7,814 nucleotides of DNA from an uncultured Gloeocapsa sp. (GTDB lineage Bacteria; Cyanobacteriota; Cyanobacteriia; Cyanobacteriales; Gloeocapsaceae): assembly GCA_937930495.1 (NCBI GenBank), contig CALGKL010000179.1, forward strand, positions 1 through 7,814, written 5' to 3'. The notes below the pieces were generated by a model, which did no database searches, was not told the origin of the DNA, and was given only the letters and a program-made list of their open reading frames with translations. Made by a program: the position numbers and the translations under genes. Numbering within the stretch: position 1 is the first letter of the stretch; every line of letters begins with the position of its first letter. This document shows, piece by piece, positions 1-6,904 of the stretch.

Positions 1-481
1 GCCTATTTAGCAGGCTTACGGTAAAGGGGCTTTGACAGAGTTCGTCTAACCTATCCATAGGTAACTTTGCTTGCGGCGTCGCCAATTTAGGCTATCAGCT
101 TATCCGCTTTGTCAGGAGCTTTTGACATTTGGTAACCAACCATTTGCCAATCCTGACTGCTTTCAACTGGCACTACAGCGGTAGGAATTAAACCTACATC
201 ATTCAGTCAGTTGTCAAGGATTAGGTATTTATGCTTTTCGGTAATTTCTACATCCTTTGTTCGGTAATCCACCTTTAAGTTTTGTAAACTTTATCTTGTA
301 TTACACGTTTTTGGATTCGATTCCTGAGTATTTCTACTTATTTCTAGGATTGATTTCCTCAGGTTACCTTCGAGCTTTTTATCCTTGCTAGGTTCTTTTT
401 GGCCTAGAATTCGCTTCTAGGTGCCTTAGAGAAAATGTTCTCTTTTAGGCTTTACCATCCCGAAACCTAGACGGGTCGCAC
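1..481 (-). mobile_element. Group II intron, 5' part (domain I), cut by the window's left edge
   Basis: Read on the minus strand, this stretch starts at base 481 with GTGCGACC, matching the group II intron 5' consensus GUGYG, exactly where the ATPase gene upstream stops resembling its family. It has no long open frame but folds well. CCCG/CGGG pairs across 459-475. A stem with GAGAA/TTCTC lies at 429-442. A perfect 6-bp hairpin lies at 404-420. GTCAGGA at 111-117 pairs with TCCTGAC at 151-157, enclosing a further stem. Such dense structure with no coding content fits domain I of a group II ribozyme. The intron has the same direction as its host gene, so it could splice from the transcript. 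Domains II-VI and any reverse transcriptase/maturase gene, normally in domain IV, would lie left of base 1 and cannot be seen. It could instead be a dead fragment. The intron class is not determined; the start resembles chloroplast-like (CL) introns, which is inference. Confidence 0.72.
177..182 (-). other. Candidate EBS1 of the intron, facing IBS1 at 482-487
   Basis: On the minus strand these six bases read ACCGCT, about 300 nt into the intron, where exon-binding site 1 is often found. The last six exon bases (487 to 482, minus strand) read TGTGGT. Antiparallel pairing gives four Watson-Crick pairs, one G-U wobble and one T-T mismatch at the distal end. It is the best match I found by eye. 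No convincing EBS2 was located, so the assignment is tentative. Confidence 0.33.
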
Positions 482-1128
482 ACCACATCCATATTGTGTT
501 CAATAATTAAAAAAGAGATCCCCTGATGATTCCAGTTAACGATATGTTCGCAAATTTCCTCAATCAAAGCCGGATTAACTCCAGCTGCTGGTTCATCGAG
601 TAAAACTAACTTGGGTTGAGCCATTATTGCTCTAGCCATTTCTAATAATTTACGCTGTCCTCCCGAAAGTGAGCCAGCGTAATCATTAGCTTTAGCGCTT
701 AAGCCAACGTCAGCAAGAATTTCTAAGGCTCTTTCCCGGTTAAAATGCTCTTCTTTGTTGATTTGTCCTTGTTTAAACCAAACCTGAATTAAATTTTCCC
801 CAGTCTGTCTTTGGGGAGCCAATAACATATTTTCCAACACCGAGAGACGAGATAAGACACGGGGAACTTGAAAAGTCCGCACACAACCTCTTTGAGCGAT
901 TTTGTGGGGTGGGAGTTTCTCAATAGCTTTACCATCAAAGATCACCTTACCGCTATCAGGAGTAATAAAGTTAGACAACAGGTTAAATAGAGTGCTCTTA
1001 CCCGCACCATTAGGACCAATTAAACCAGTAATACTTCCTTGATTGACAACGATATTAGCCCGATCAACTGCTCTGATACCGCCAAAGTGTTTAGATAATT
1101 GAGAAGCTGATAATAAAGGTTTGTTCAT
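445..1128 (-). CDS. livG: Branched-chain/neutral amino-acid ABC transporter ATP-binding protein (LivG/NatA type), 5' exon interrupted by a group II intron
   Basis: This is the cytoplasmic ATPase that powers a LivHM-type amino-acid permease. Walker A GPNGAGKST is at residues 38-46, the Q-loop glutamine at 87, the signature LSGGQ at 154-158, Walker B LVLLDEP at 174-180, the D-loop near 183-186 and the switch histidine at 211 in IEHNMD. Family members run to about 250-260 residues and continue with a conserved tail after IEHNMDVV. Here similarity ends at codon 216. The host exon is 482-1128 (215 codons plus two bases, phase 2). The frame to the stop at 445 is intron sequence and adds a meaningless tail of about 11 residues. 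The ATG start overlaps the stop of the upstream permease gene (ATGA), indicating translational coupling. NatA of the cyanobacterial N-I neutral amino-acid permease is the likeliest identity, but LivG of another system is possible. A full product needs splicing to a 3' exon outside the window; otherwise this is a pseudogene. Confidence 0.88.
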   Translation of the reverse strand: MNKPLLSASQLSKHFGGIRAVDRANIVVNQGSITGLIGPNGAGKSTLFNLLSNFITPDSGKVIFDGKAIEKLPPHKIAQRGCVRTFQVPRVLSRLSVLENMLLAPQRQTGENLIQVWFKQGQINKEEHFNRERALEILADVGLSAKANDYAGSLSGGQRKLLEMARAIMAQPKLVLLDEPAAGVNPALIEEICEHIVNWNHQGISFLIIEHNMDVVCDPSRFRDGKA

Positions 1129-2261
1129 TTATTTAAGGTTAATTCTTGTTTTTTACCTAGAATACCCTGGGGTTGCCATAACATTAAACCCATCAGAATG
1201 ATCCCAATCAGCATAATTCTCACTGCTCCCTGTTGAGATGGTTCGAGTATTCCTAATTCAGTAGACGTTAAATAACGGGTTAGGGGTTCAAAAATTACCC
1301 AAAACAGAATCGAGCCTAAAATCGTCCCGAGATTATTACCCGCACCCCCTAAAACCACAATCATCCAGGTATTAAAAGTGATGATAGGCTCAAAGTTATC
1401 AGGATAAACGCTAAATTGCCAAGCGTAAAATGCTCCCGCTATACCACCAATCCCACCCCCGAGAACAAATGCTTGTAACTTATACCAAAAGACATTTTTA
1501 CCTAACGCTTTCGCCACTTCCTCGTCTTCTCTAATCGCTTTTAAGATTCTTCCCCAAGGCGATCGCACTAAAAACTCCAATCCCCAATACAATAAAGCTA
1601 AAGCAATTAAACTCAACAGCATCAAACCAACTTTAGCATTATAGTTAGCAAAGGCGATTAAACTAATCATATAAGTCAAAATAATTAAAACACTAGCTAC
1701 TACTCCTTTTATTCCTAAAGTTATTTTTGACCATTTTTTAGCTTCTTTACGCCAAATTTTCCGAAATTGTCGCCATAATTGCCAAATAGCGATAATAGCA
1801 ATCACAGTAACAATAGCACTCATCGATAATTGTTGTATCAAGCTAGAATCTATCTTCTCTAGAGGACGGGGATAGACTTGAATACCAGCCGAACCTTTAG
1901 TCAACCAATCTTCATTTTTAGCAATTAATCTAACTACTTCCGATGTTCCAATAGTCAGAATTGCCAGATAATCTTCTCTAAGTCTGAGGGTAGATAATCC
2001 AATCAATAAACCCAATAAAGCGGCGAGAATCCCTCCAGCGATTACCGCTAAAATCAGAGGCACCCCAGCAATACTTAATAATACTGTGGTATAAACTCCA
2101 ATGGTCATAAAAGCCACATGACCAAAATTAATCAAGCCGGTAAAACCCCATTGCAAGTTTAAACCCAAAGCAAAAATAGCGTATAGAGCTATATTAATAA
2201 TGAGGAAAACCCCATAACCGATAGGAATTCCTAAAAATGAATCTACCTCGTTAAAAATCAT
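1125..2261 (-). CDS. livM: Branched-chain/neutral amino-acid ABC transporter permease (LivM/NatC type)
   Basis: An integral inner-membrane subunit that, with a LivH/NatD partner, forms the channel for amino acids delivered by a periplasmic binding protein. Family signs (residues numbered from the upstream TTG at 2270) are LGLNLQWGFTGLINFGHVAF at 35-54, LRLREDYLAILTIG at 95-108, the ATPase-contact loop SPWGRILKAIREDEE at 237-251 with ALGKN at 255-259, and LGGAGNNLGTILGS at 307-320. About nine or ten hydrophobic spans are visible. A basic, tryptophan-rich segment at about 163-189 separates two helices and makes the protein longer than E. coli-type LivM cores, as in cyanobacterial NatC. I chose the ATG at 2261 (378 residues) over the in-frame TTG at 2270, because GGAG lies just before that ATG. 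The stop overlaps the ATPase start. No LivH/NatD or binding-protein gene is in the window; scattered nat genes are common in cyanobacteria. The substrate range is inferred. Confidence 0.9.
   Translation of the reverse strand: MIFNEVDSFLGIPIGYGVFLIINIALYAIFALGLNLQWGFTGLINFGHVAFMTIGVYTTVLLSIAGVPLILAVIAGGILAALLGLLIGLSTLRLREDYLAILTIGTSEVVRLIAKNEDWLTKGSAGIQVYPRPLEKIDSSLIQQLSMSAIVTVIAIIAIWQLWRQFRKIWRKEAKKWSKITLGIKGVVASVLIILTYMISLIAFANYNAKVGLMLLSLIALALLYWGLEFLVRSPWGRILKAIREDEEVAKALGKNVFWYKLQAFVLGGGIGGIAGAFYAWQFSVYPDNFEPIITFNTWMIVVLGGAGNNLGTILGSILFWVIFEPLTRYLTSTELGILEPSQQGAVRIMLIGIILMGLMLWQPQGILGKKQELTLNK
1559..1566. repeat. HIP1 octamer (GCGATCGC)
   Basis: A perfect copy of the highly iterated palindrome of cyanobacterial chromosomes. 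In the permease gene it covers the Arg-Ser-Pro codons before the ATPase-contact loop, the only one of the five copies here not read as Ala-Ile-Ala. Confidence 0.9.
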
Positions 2262-2295
2262 CTTCTCCAACAGGCTAAATATTTAATTATTGTTA

Positions 2296-2301
2296 ATTAT
2301 A
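2296..2301 (-). promoter_or_regulatory. Probable -10 element for the permease-ATPase transcript
   Basis: The minus strand reads a perfect TATAAT here, in the 124-bp AT-rich gap between two divergent genes, about 35 bases before the chosen permease start. At a 17-base spacing the -35 position reads CTGGTT, a poor match; TTGAGC lies closer but with only a 13-base spacer. The gap is so AT-rich that a chance match is possible. No NtcA-type GTA-N8-TAC site was seen nearby. Confidence 0.4.
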
Positions 2302-2385
2302 GGAAGATTTTTATGCTCAACCAGAAAAGAAAGTTACAGAAAAGCTAAAATCGAAGCAAAGTAACCTAATATTTAAATACTAAAA

Positions 2386-4098
2386 ATGACTAGTAACGAG
2401 CATACCCCGACTCCCAACGGTAACGGTAATGGCAAAATTAATCAAAAAATAGCTTTAGGAATACCCAAACCCAAAGCTCAATCAGAATTGAGCAAATTTG
2501 AACAGAAAGTAATCCTGAAACAGACACCCGTCTGGTCAAGAGCAGCAGCTTGGACGATTGTAGGTGTCTCAGGATTTAGTATCCTATGGGCATCAGTAGC
2601 TAGAATCGAACAAGTAGTAGAAGCTAGAGGTCAACTCGAACCAGTAGCAACAGTACAAGAAGTTAGACCACCAGTCAATGGAGTCGTCAAAGAAGTTTTG
2701 GTGAAAGATGGCGACAAAGTTGTCGCCGGACAAGAACTGATTATCTTTGATAATAGCGCCTCAGAAGCAGAATTAAAGGCTCTACAAGATATTTTACGCT
2801 CCCTAACTCAAGAAAATCAATTCTATCGCACAGTATTAAACCAGTCTCTCTCAACCATAGAATTAGAAAAGACGATTGCTCAATTAGAAATACCACCAGA
2901 AGTAGCCTCTCTAGCACGCAATTTAATCGAACTAAACAACGAAAATAAAGTACTCAACCTCTATCTCTATCCCCAACCTGGAGAAGAAGCTCTACTATCA
3001 GCCGCAGATCGTGCTAGACTAAACTCGATTAGGGCTGAATACCAATCTCGTCGGGAAGCCACCGAGTTAGAAAAACAACAATTAGAAAAACAACTAGCTC
3101 AAAACGAATCAAAATTAGCCGACGCCCAAGCTAAACTAGTTACGGATCAACAAGTGTTAGCTGAGATTAAAGAAAGAAACGAAACAGCGATCGCCACAGC
3201 GGAACAAAGCTTAGAGATTGATCAAGGTATTATCAGAGATATTACCCCCCTAGTGGAAGAAGGAGCTATAGCAAGATTACAGCTAGAACAACAAAAACAA
3301 AAAGTAAACGATCGCGCCCGGGAATTAATCCAACAAAGAGCCAACGGCAACGTAGAATATAACAACCAACAACAACAGGTACAAACTCGTCTAGCCGAAA
3401 TAGATCAACTTCTAGAAGAACAACAAAGATTACAATTAAACATCAATCAAGCCCAAGCAGAATTAGACAACGTTACCGCACTCAGAGAGAGAGAAATCAG
3501 ACAACAGCTAGCTACCAATACCCAAAGAAAAGCAGAAATTGAAAGTCAACTGATGAAGCTAGTTGTCGAAAACGACAAACGCATCGCCGAGACAACCAGT
3601 CAAATCAGTCGCGCCGAACAAACCCTAACCTATCAAGTCTTGCGCGCACCTGTAGCGGGTACAGTTTTTGACTTACAAGCATTTCCAGGTTTTGTTCCCC
3701 AACCTAGTCAAGCAGAGTCTCTCTTAAAAATTGTCCCCGACGATCATCTCATCGCCAAAGTCTATATTAGTAACAAAGACATTGGTTTCGTTCAAGAAAA
3801 CATGAATGCTGACGTCAGGATTGATTCTTTTCCCTATAGTGAATTTGGGGATATCAAAGGACAGGTGATCCAGATAGGCTCTGACGCTTTACCACCGGAC
3901 CAATTTAACCAATTTTATCGCTTTCCCGCCAAAATCAAATTAGACGCACAATACCTAACGATTAATTCTCGTGATATTCCATTACAATCAGGTATGTCCG
4001 TAAGCGTCAACATCAAAATTCGGGAAAATCGCACGGTCTTAAGCCTATTAACCGAACTATTTACCGAAAAAACCGAAAGTCTCAAAAAAGTACGTTAA
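2386..4098 (+). CDS. HlyD-family membrane fusion (periplasmic adaptor) protein
   Basis: Adaptors of this family link an inner-membrane ABC exporter to a TolC-type outer-membrane channel in type I secretion or efflux. Of 570 residues, about 1-50 are a polar cytoplasmic tail with an Asn-Gly run at 11-16. One membrane span lies at about 51-71. The first half of the lipoyl-like domain is at about 78-126 (VRPPVNGVVKEVLVKDGDKV). A long glutamine- and glutamate-rich coiled-coil hairpin fills about 205-415, with a likely turn near 283-296. The second lipoyl half is LRAPVAGTVFDL at 419-430, followed by a beta-barrel region to about 545. The layout and large size match HlyD-type adaptors rather than the shorter DevB/MacA type. 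The ATG has no clear Shine-Dalgarno sequence, and TAATAT lies only 13 bases upstream. It appears monocistronic: no ABC exporter, TolC or toxin-like substrate gene is nearby, so its cargo is unknown. Confidence 0.9.
   Translation: MTSNEHTPTPNGNGNGKINQKIALGIPKPKAQSELSKFEQKVILKQTPVWSRAAAWTIVGVSGFSILWASVARIEQVVEARGQLEPVATVQEVRPPVNGVVKEVLVKDGDKVVAGQELIIFDNSASEAELKALQDILRSLTQENQFYRTVLNQSLSTIELEKTIAQLEIPPEVASLARNLIELNNENKVLNLYLYPQPGEEALLSAADRARLNSIRAEYQSRREATELEKQQLEKQLAQNESKLADAQAKLVTDQQVLAEIKERNETAIATAEQSLEIDQGIIRDITPLVEEGAIARLQLEQQKQKVNDRARELIQQRANGNVEYNNQQQQVQTRLAEIDQLLEEQQRLQLNINQAQAELDNVTALREREIRQQLATNTQRKAEIESQLMKLVVENDKRIAETTSQISRAEQTLTYQVLRAPVAGTVFDLQAFPGFVPQPSQAESLLKIVPDDHLIAKVYISNKDIGFVQENMNADVRIDSFPYSEFGDIKGQVIQIGSDALPPDQFNQFYRFPAKIKLDAQYLTINSRDIPLQSGMSVSVNIKIRENRTVLSLLTELFTEKTESLKKVR
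3187..3194. repeat. HIP1 octamer (GCGATCGC)
   Basis: Perfect copy inside the coiled-coil part of the HlyD-family gene, read as Ala-Ile-Ala (residues 268-270). Confidence 0.9.
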
Positions 4099-4105
4099 TA
4101 GTTTT

Positions 4106-4158
4106 ACAGGAGAGAGTGACTAGGGGCAAAAATTGGCTCCTTCTCTCTAAACTCCTGT
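4106..4158 (+). terminator. Long imperfect hairpin after the HlyD-family gene, possible terminator
   Basis: ACAGGAG at 4106-4112 pairs perfectly with CTCCTGT at 4152-4158. AGAG at 4113-4116 pairs with CTCT at 4145-4148 across an AAA bulge. AGGGG at 4122-4126 can pair with CTCCT at 4137-4141 using one wobble. It starts eight bases after the HlyD stop codon, where a terminator is expected. No clear T-run follows, so it could instead protect an RNA 3' end or belong to the pyruvate kinase leader. Confidence 0.5.
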
Positions 4159-4192
4159 TGTCCTAAATACAACAATGAAATCAAAATATTGT

Positions 4193-4198
4193 TATACA
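4193..4198 (+). promoter_or_regulatory. Possible -10 element of the pyruvate kinase gene
   Basis: TATACA lies 34 bases before the pyruvate kinase start codon and overlaps the 8-bp palindrome TACATGTA (4195-4202). No good -35 hexamer sits 16-18 bases upstream, as in many cyanobacterial promoters. The gap after the upstream hairpin makes a promoter likely somewhere here, but this exact site is a guess. Confidence 0.25.
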
Positions 4199-4232
4199 TG
4201 TAAGGGCGAATGAATTAAATATTTTTGAATCA

Positions 4233-5663
4233 ATGAAACCAATAACTAAACGAACTAAAATAGTAGCGACTATTGGACCTGCTAGCAGTTCTCGTGAAGT
4301 ACTTAAGGAAATGATTGAAGGAGGAATGAATGTCGCTAGACTTAATTTTTCCCATGGAAACTACGAAAACCATGAGAAAATGGTCAAGTTATTGCGTTCA
4401 GTAGAAGAAGAGTTAGATACCCCGATTACTCTCCTCCAGGATTTACAAGGTCCCAAAATTCGTATTACTCAATTAAGTCAAGGAGAAGTTTTCCTCAAAG
4501 CAGGAGAAATAGTATCCCTAGTACCTGGAACCGAATTTAACGACCAACCCCATACTCTAGGGATAGATTATCCCGATTTAGCAGCAGAAGCTAAAATTGG
4601 AGCGCCAATTCTTTTAGACGATGGTTTATTAGAGTTGGTGATTAGAGATGTTCAGGATAACAAGGTTATTTGTGAAGTAGTAGAGGGAGGAATACTCAAA
4701 AGTCGTAAAGGAGTTAATCTTCCTAGTTTAAATTTAAAGAATCTACCCTCGTTAACCGAAAAAGACAAACAAGATTTAGACTTTGGCTTAACTCAGGGGA
4801 TAGATTGGGTGTCTCTAAGTTTTGTACGTAGTGCGGATGATATTCGCGCCCTCAAAGCTTTATTGACAGAAAAAGGTTATGGCGATGTGCCCGTAATGGC
4901 TAAAATCGAAAAACCTCAAGCTATAGAAAATCTGACTGAGATTATCAATTGCTCTGATGGTTTAATGGTAGCTAGAGGAGACCTTGGGGTAGAAATGAAG
5001 CCAGAAAAAGTCCCCTTATTACAAAAGCGCATTATTCAAATGTGCAACCAAAAAGGAATACCTGTCGTTACCGCGACCCAAATGCTTGATAGTATGATTC
5101 GTAACCCTCGTCCTACTCGTGCTGAGGCTAGTGATGTGGCTAATGCTATCTTAGATGGGACAGACGCGGTCATGCTTTCAGGAGAGTCGGCTATAGGTAA
5201 ATATCCGGTGCAAGCGGTGAAAATGTTAGCTAAAATTGCTACTGATATCGAAAAAGAGGCTAAATTTGTCAACTATACTCCCGAAGATAACGATCAAACC
5301 CATGCTTTGAGTGAATCTCTTAACGCTATTGACCGTATTTTGCCTTTACGCTACATTGTAACTTTTACAGCTACAGGATATAGTGCTTTAATCGCTTCGG
5401 GAGAACGTCCTCGAGCCCCTGTAGTCGCTTTTACCCATAATGTTAAAGTTTACCACCGTTTAAATCTCATTTGGGGTGTTATGCCTATATTGATTGAACG
5501 TCAGGCACAATCTTTTGAAGAGTTAATCCAACAAGCAGAATCAGGATTATTAGACAGAAATTTAGCTCAACCTGGGGATATGATCTTGATTATGGGAGGT
5601 ATTCCTCCTCAAACTCCTAAAGGGACTAATTTTCTCAAGTTGCATAAAATTAAGGAAGCATGA
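4233..5663 (+). CDS. pyk: Pyruvate kinase
   Basis: Catalyses the last step of glycolysis, phosphoenolpyruvate plus ADP to pyruvate plus ATP, in the cytoplasm, usually as a homotetramer. The protein has 476 residues, close to the classical bacterial size, and lacks the C-terminal PEP-utilizer domain of some longer bacterial enzymes. The N-terminal barrel begins [11 protein letters not shown] (8-18). Substrate and cation residues are R36, N38 and S40. The B domain is about 75-165. Catalytic K224 is in MAKIEKP, Mg ligands are E226 and D250 (ARGDLGVE), and T282 is in [27 protein letters not shown] (291-309) and the effector-binding C-domain, ending [12 protein letters not shown], complete it. Position 75 is Lys, with L71, Q72 and I78: the residue set of K+-independent pyruvate kinases, in place of Thr, Lys, Glu and Thr in the K+-dependent rabbit muscle enzyme. 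The stop overlaps the next gene by ATGA. The ATG has no strong ribosome site. Confidence 0.97.
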   Translation: MKPITKRTKIVATIGPASSSREVLKEMIEGGMNVARLNFSHGNYENHEKMVKLLRSVEEELDTPITLLQDLQGPKIRITQLSQGEVFLKAGEIVSLVPGTEFNDQPHTLGIDYPDLAAEAKIGAPILLDDGLLELVIRDVQDNKVICEVVEGGILKSRKGVNLPSLNLKNLPSLTEKDKQDLDFGLTQGIDWVSLSFVRSADDIRALKALLTEKGYGDVPVMAKIEKPQAIENLTEIINCSDGLMVARGDLGVEMKPEKVPLLQKRIIQMCNQKGIPVVTATQMLDSMIRNPRPTRAEASDVANAILDGTDAVMLSGESAIGKYPVQAVKMLAKIATDIEKEAKFVNYTPEDNDQTHALSESLNAIDRILPLRYIVTFTATGYSALIASGERPRAPVVAFTHNVKVYHRLNLIWGVMPILIERQAQSFEELIQQAESGLLDRNLAQPGDMILIMGGIPPQTPKGTNFLKLHKIKEA

Positions 5664-6763
5664 ATCAAATTAAACCAATTAAAGTAGCAGTAGTTGGTAC
5701 GGGTTTCGGTGAGAAAATCCATATACCAGGATTTCAAGAACACCCCGAAACAGAAGTAGTCGCTGTTTATCATCGCGAGCTCTCTAAAGCCAAGGCGATC
5801 GCCTCTAGACACAATATTCCCTATGCTTTTGCTAATCTCGATGATTTACTCTCTCTAGAGTCACTCGACGCTGTCAGTATCGCTACTCCTCCTTTTCTAC
5901 ATTACTCCATGGCTAAAAAGGTGCTTCTAGCTAAAAAACACCTGTTGTTGGAAAAGCCCATGACCATAACTACTTCAGAAATAGAAGAGTTACACGCTTT
6001 GGCTCAACAAAATGGTTTAATTGCTATTGCTGACTTTGAATTCCGCTTTATTCCCCCTTGGCAATTACTAGCTGAATACCTACAACAAGGATACGTAGGT
6101 AAAAAATACCTGATTAAAATCGATTGGTTGGTAGCTAGTCGCGCTAACCCTGAACGTCCCTGGAATTGGTACTCTTGCGCTGATCTCGGTGGTGGGGTTT
6201 TAGGAGCGATCGGTTCACATTGTTTTGACTATATTAACTGGTTATTTGGTCCTGTCAAACGTCTCTGTGCCTTTTTAAATTGTGCTATCCCCTCAAGACC
6301 CGATCCACTAAGTAATAATGCTTTCAAAGCCGTGGATTCTGATGACACAACCTTGATTATGTTAGAGTTAGCCGATGGTACTCCCTGTCAAATTTCCCTG
6401 TCTTCGGTAGCTAACCAGGGGAGGGGACATTGGGTAGAAATCTACGGCGATCGGGGAACTTTAGTCCTAGGTAGTATTAATCTTAAAGACTATGTACATG
6501 GTTTTCATCTTTTCGCTGCAACACCAGATAAACCTCTAACCGAAGTAGAAATACCTAAACGTCTCGCTTTTCCCCAAGTTTACAGTGATGGACGTCTCGC
6601 ACCCTTTATTAGGGTAATAGATACCTGGGTACAAGGAATTAAATCAGGTCAACCCGTCACCCCTTCTTTGTCAGAGGGTATTTATTCTCAGTTATTAGTC
6701 AATTTAACTCAACAATCTCACCGTCAAAAATCCTGGGTTAATGTCCCTTTAAAATCTCTCTAG
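5660..6763 (+). CDS. Gfo/Idh/MocA-family NAD(P)-dependent oxidoreductase
   Basis: A cytoplasmic dehydrogenase-like protein of 367 residues, the usual family length. The N-terminal Rossmann fold has a GTGFG dinucleotide-binding turn at 13-17 and the family's LLLEKPMT (95-102), with the K99-P100 pair that positions nicotinamide and substrate. The C-terminal alpha/beta domain carries [20 protein letters not shown] (175-194), whose His187 fits the usual catalytic position, and ends without truncation. The family acts on sugars, inositols, sugar acids and bilins; nothing here fixes the substrate. The start codon overlaps the pyruvate kinase stop (ATGA), and AAGGA at 5652-5656 sits three bases before it, so translation is probably coupled to pyk. 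That suggests shared expression with central carbon flow, but does not prove a shared pathway. It differs from biliverdin reductase and glucose-fructose oxidoreductase in having no obvious extra signals such as a Tat peptide. Confidence 0.9.
   Translation: MNQIKPIKVAVVGTGFGEKIHIPGFQEHPETEVVAVYHRELSKAKAIASRHNIPYAFANLDDLLSLESLDAVSIATPPFLHYSMAKKVLLAKKHLLLEKPMTITTSEIEELHALAQQNGLIAIADFEFRFIPPWQLLAEYLQQGYVGKKYLIKIDWLVASRANPERPWNWYSCADLGGGVLGAIGSHCFDYINWLFGPVKRLCAFLNCAIPSRPDPLSNNAFKAVDSDDTTLIMLELADGTPCQISLSSVANQGRGHWVEIYGDRGTLVLGSINLKDYVHGFHLFAATPDKPLTEVEIPKRLAFPQVYSDGRLAPFIRVIDTWVQGIKSGQPVTPSLSEGIYSQLLVNLTQQSHRQKSWVNVPLKSL
5795..5802. repeat. HIP1 octamer (GCGATCGC)
   Basis: Perfect copy in the Rossmann domain of the oxidoreductase gene, read as Ala-Ile-Ala (residues 46-48) and flanked by G and C (GGCGATCGCC). 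Confidence 0.9.
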
Positions 6764-6796
6764 GAATTAAAATCGATACGGGAGCCATCATTTTAC

Positions 6797-6853
6797 CTTG
6801 ACAACCACGAGTATTATAGTCTCTTTCTTGTTCCCAGAATCGTGATTGTCAAG
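6797..6853. terminator. Inverted repeat between convergent genes, probable bidirectional terminator
   Basis: CTTGACAACCACGA at 6797-6810 pairs with TCGTGATTGTCAAG at 6840-6853: 14 positions with one C-A mismatch, around a 29-base loop. It lies in the 141-bp gap where the oxidoreductase gene (plus) and the ureohydrolase gene (minus) converge, so it can serve both 3' ends. On the plus strand TTGTTT follows the stem, a weak T-rich tail; on the minus strand there is none. The large loop is unusual for an intrinsic terminator. Confidence 0.55.
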
Positions 6854-6904
6854 TTGTTTCATCCTGGAAATAAATCTTCTCTAGTTCTCCACTTTTTCCT
6901 AACT

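Noticed and set aside
1..444. A protein-coding gene or insertion-sequence transposase in the left 444 bases
   Set aside because: No frame of useful length or transposase motif is present on either strand. The GTGCGACC start and hairpins fit a group II intron better than an IS end with terminal inverted repeats.
445..481. Natural C-terminus of a short LivG variant ending in RFRDGKA
   Set aside because: The tail has no resemblance to the LivG/NatA family, and its onset coincides exactly with the intron 5' consensus.
2268..2270. TTG as the start codon of the permease
   Set aside because: An ATG three codons later has GGAG just upstream of it; TTG starts are rarer. A small doubt remains because the spacing is short.
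5036..5272. Open frame on the minus strand inside the pyruvate kinase gene
   Set aside because: It lies wholly antisense to a strongly conserved gene, shows no recognisable motif and has no ribosome site. It is a by-product of the coding strand.
5609..5812. Minus-strand open frame across the pyk/oxidoreductase junction
   Set aside because: It is antisense to two well-supported genes, including the Rossmann motif, and resembles no known protein.
6813..6852. Minus-strand promoter from TTGACA (6852-6847) and TATAAT (6818-6813)
   Set aside because: The spacer is 28 bases, far from the usual 16-18, and no minus-strand gene follows; the TTGACA is part of the inverted repeat.
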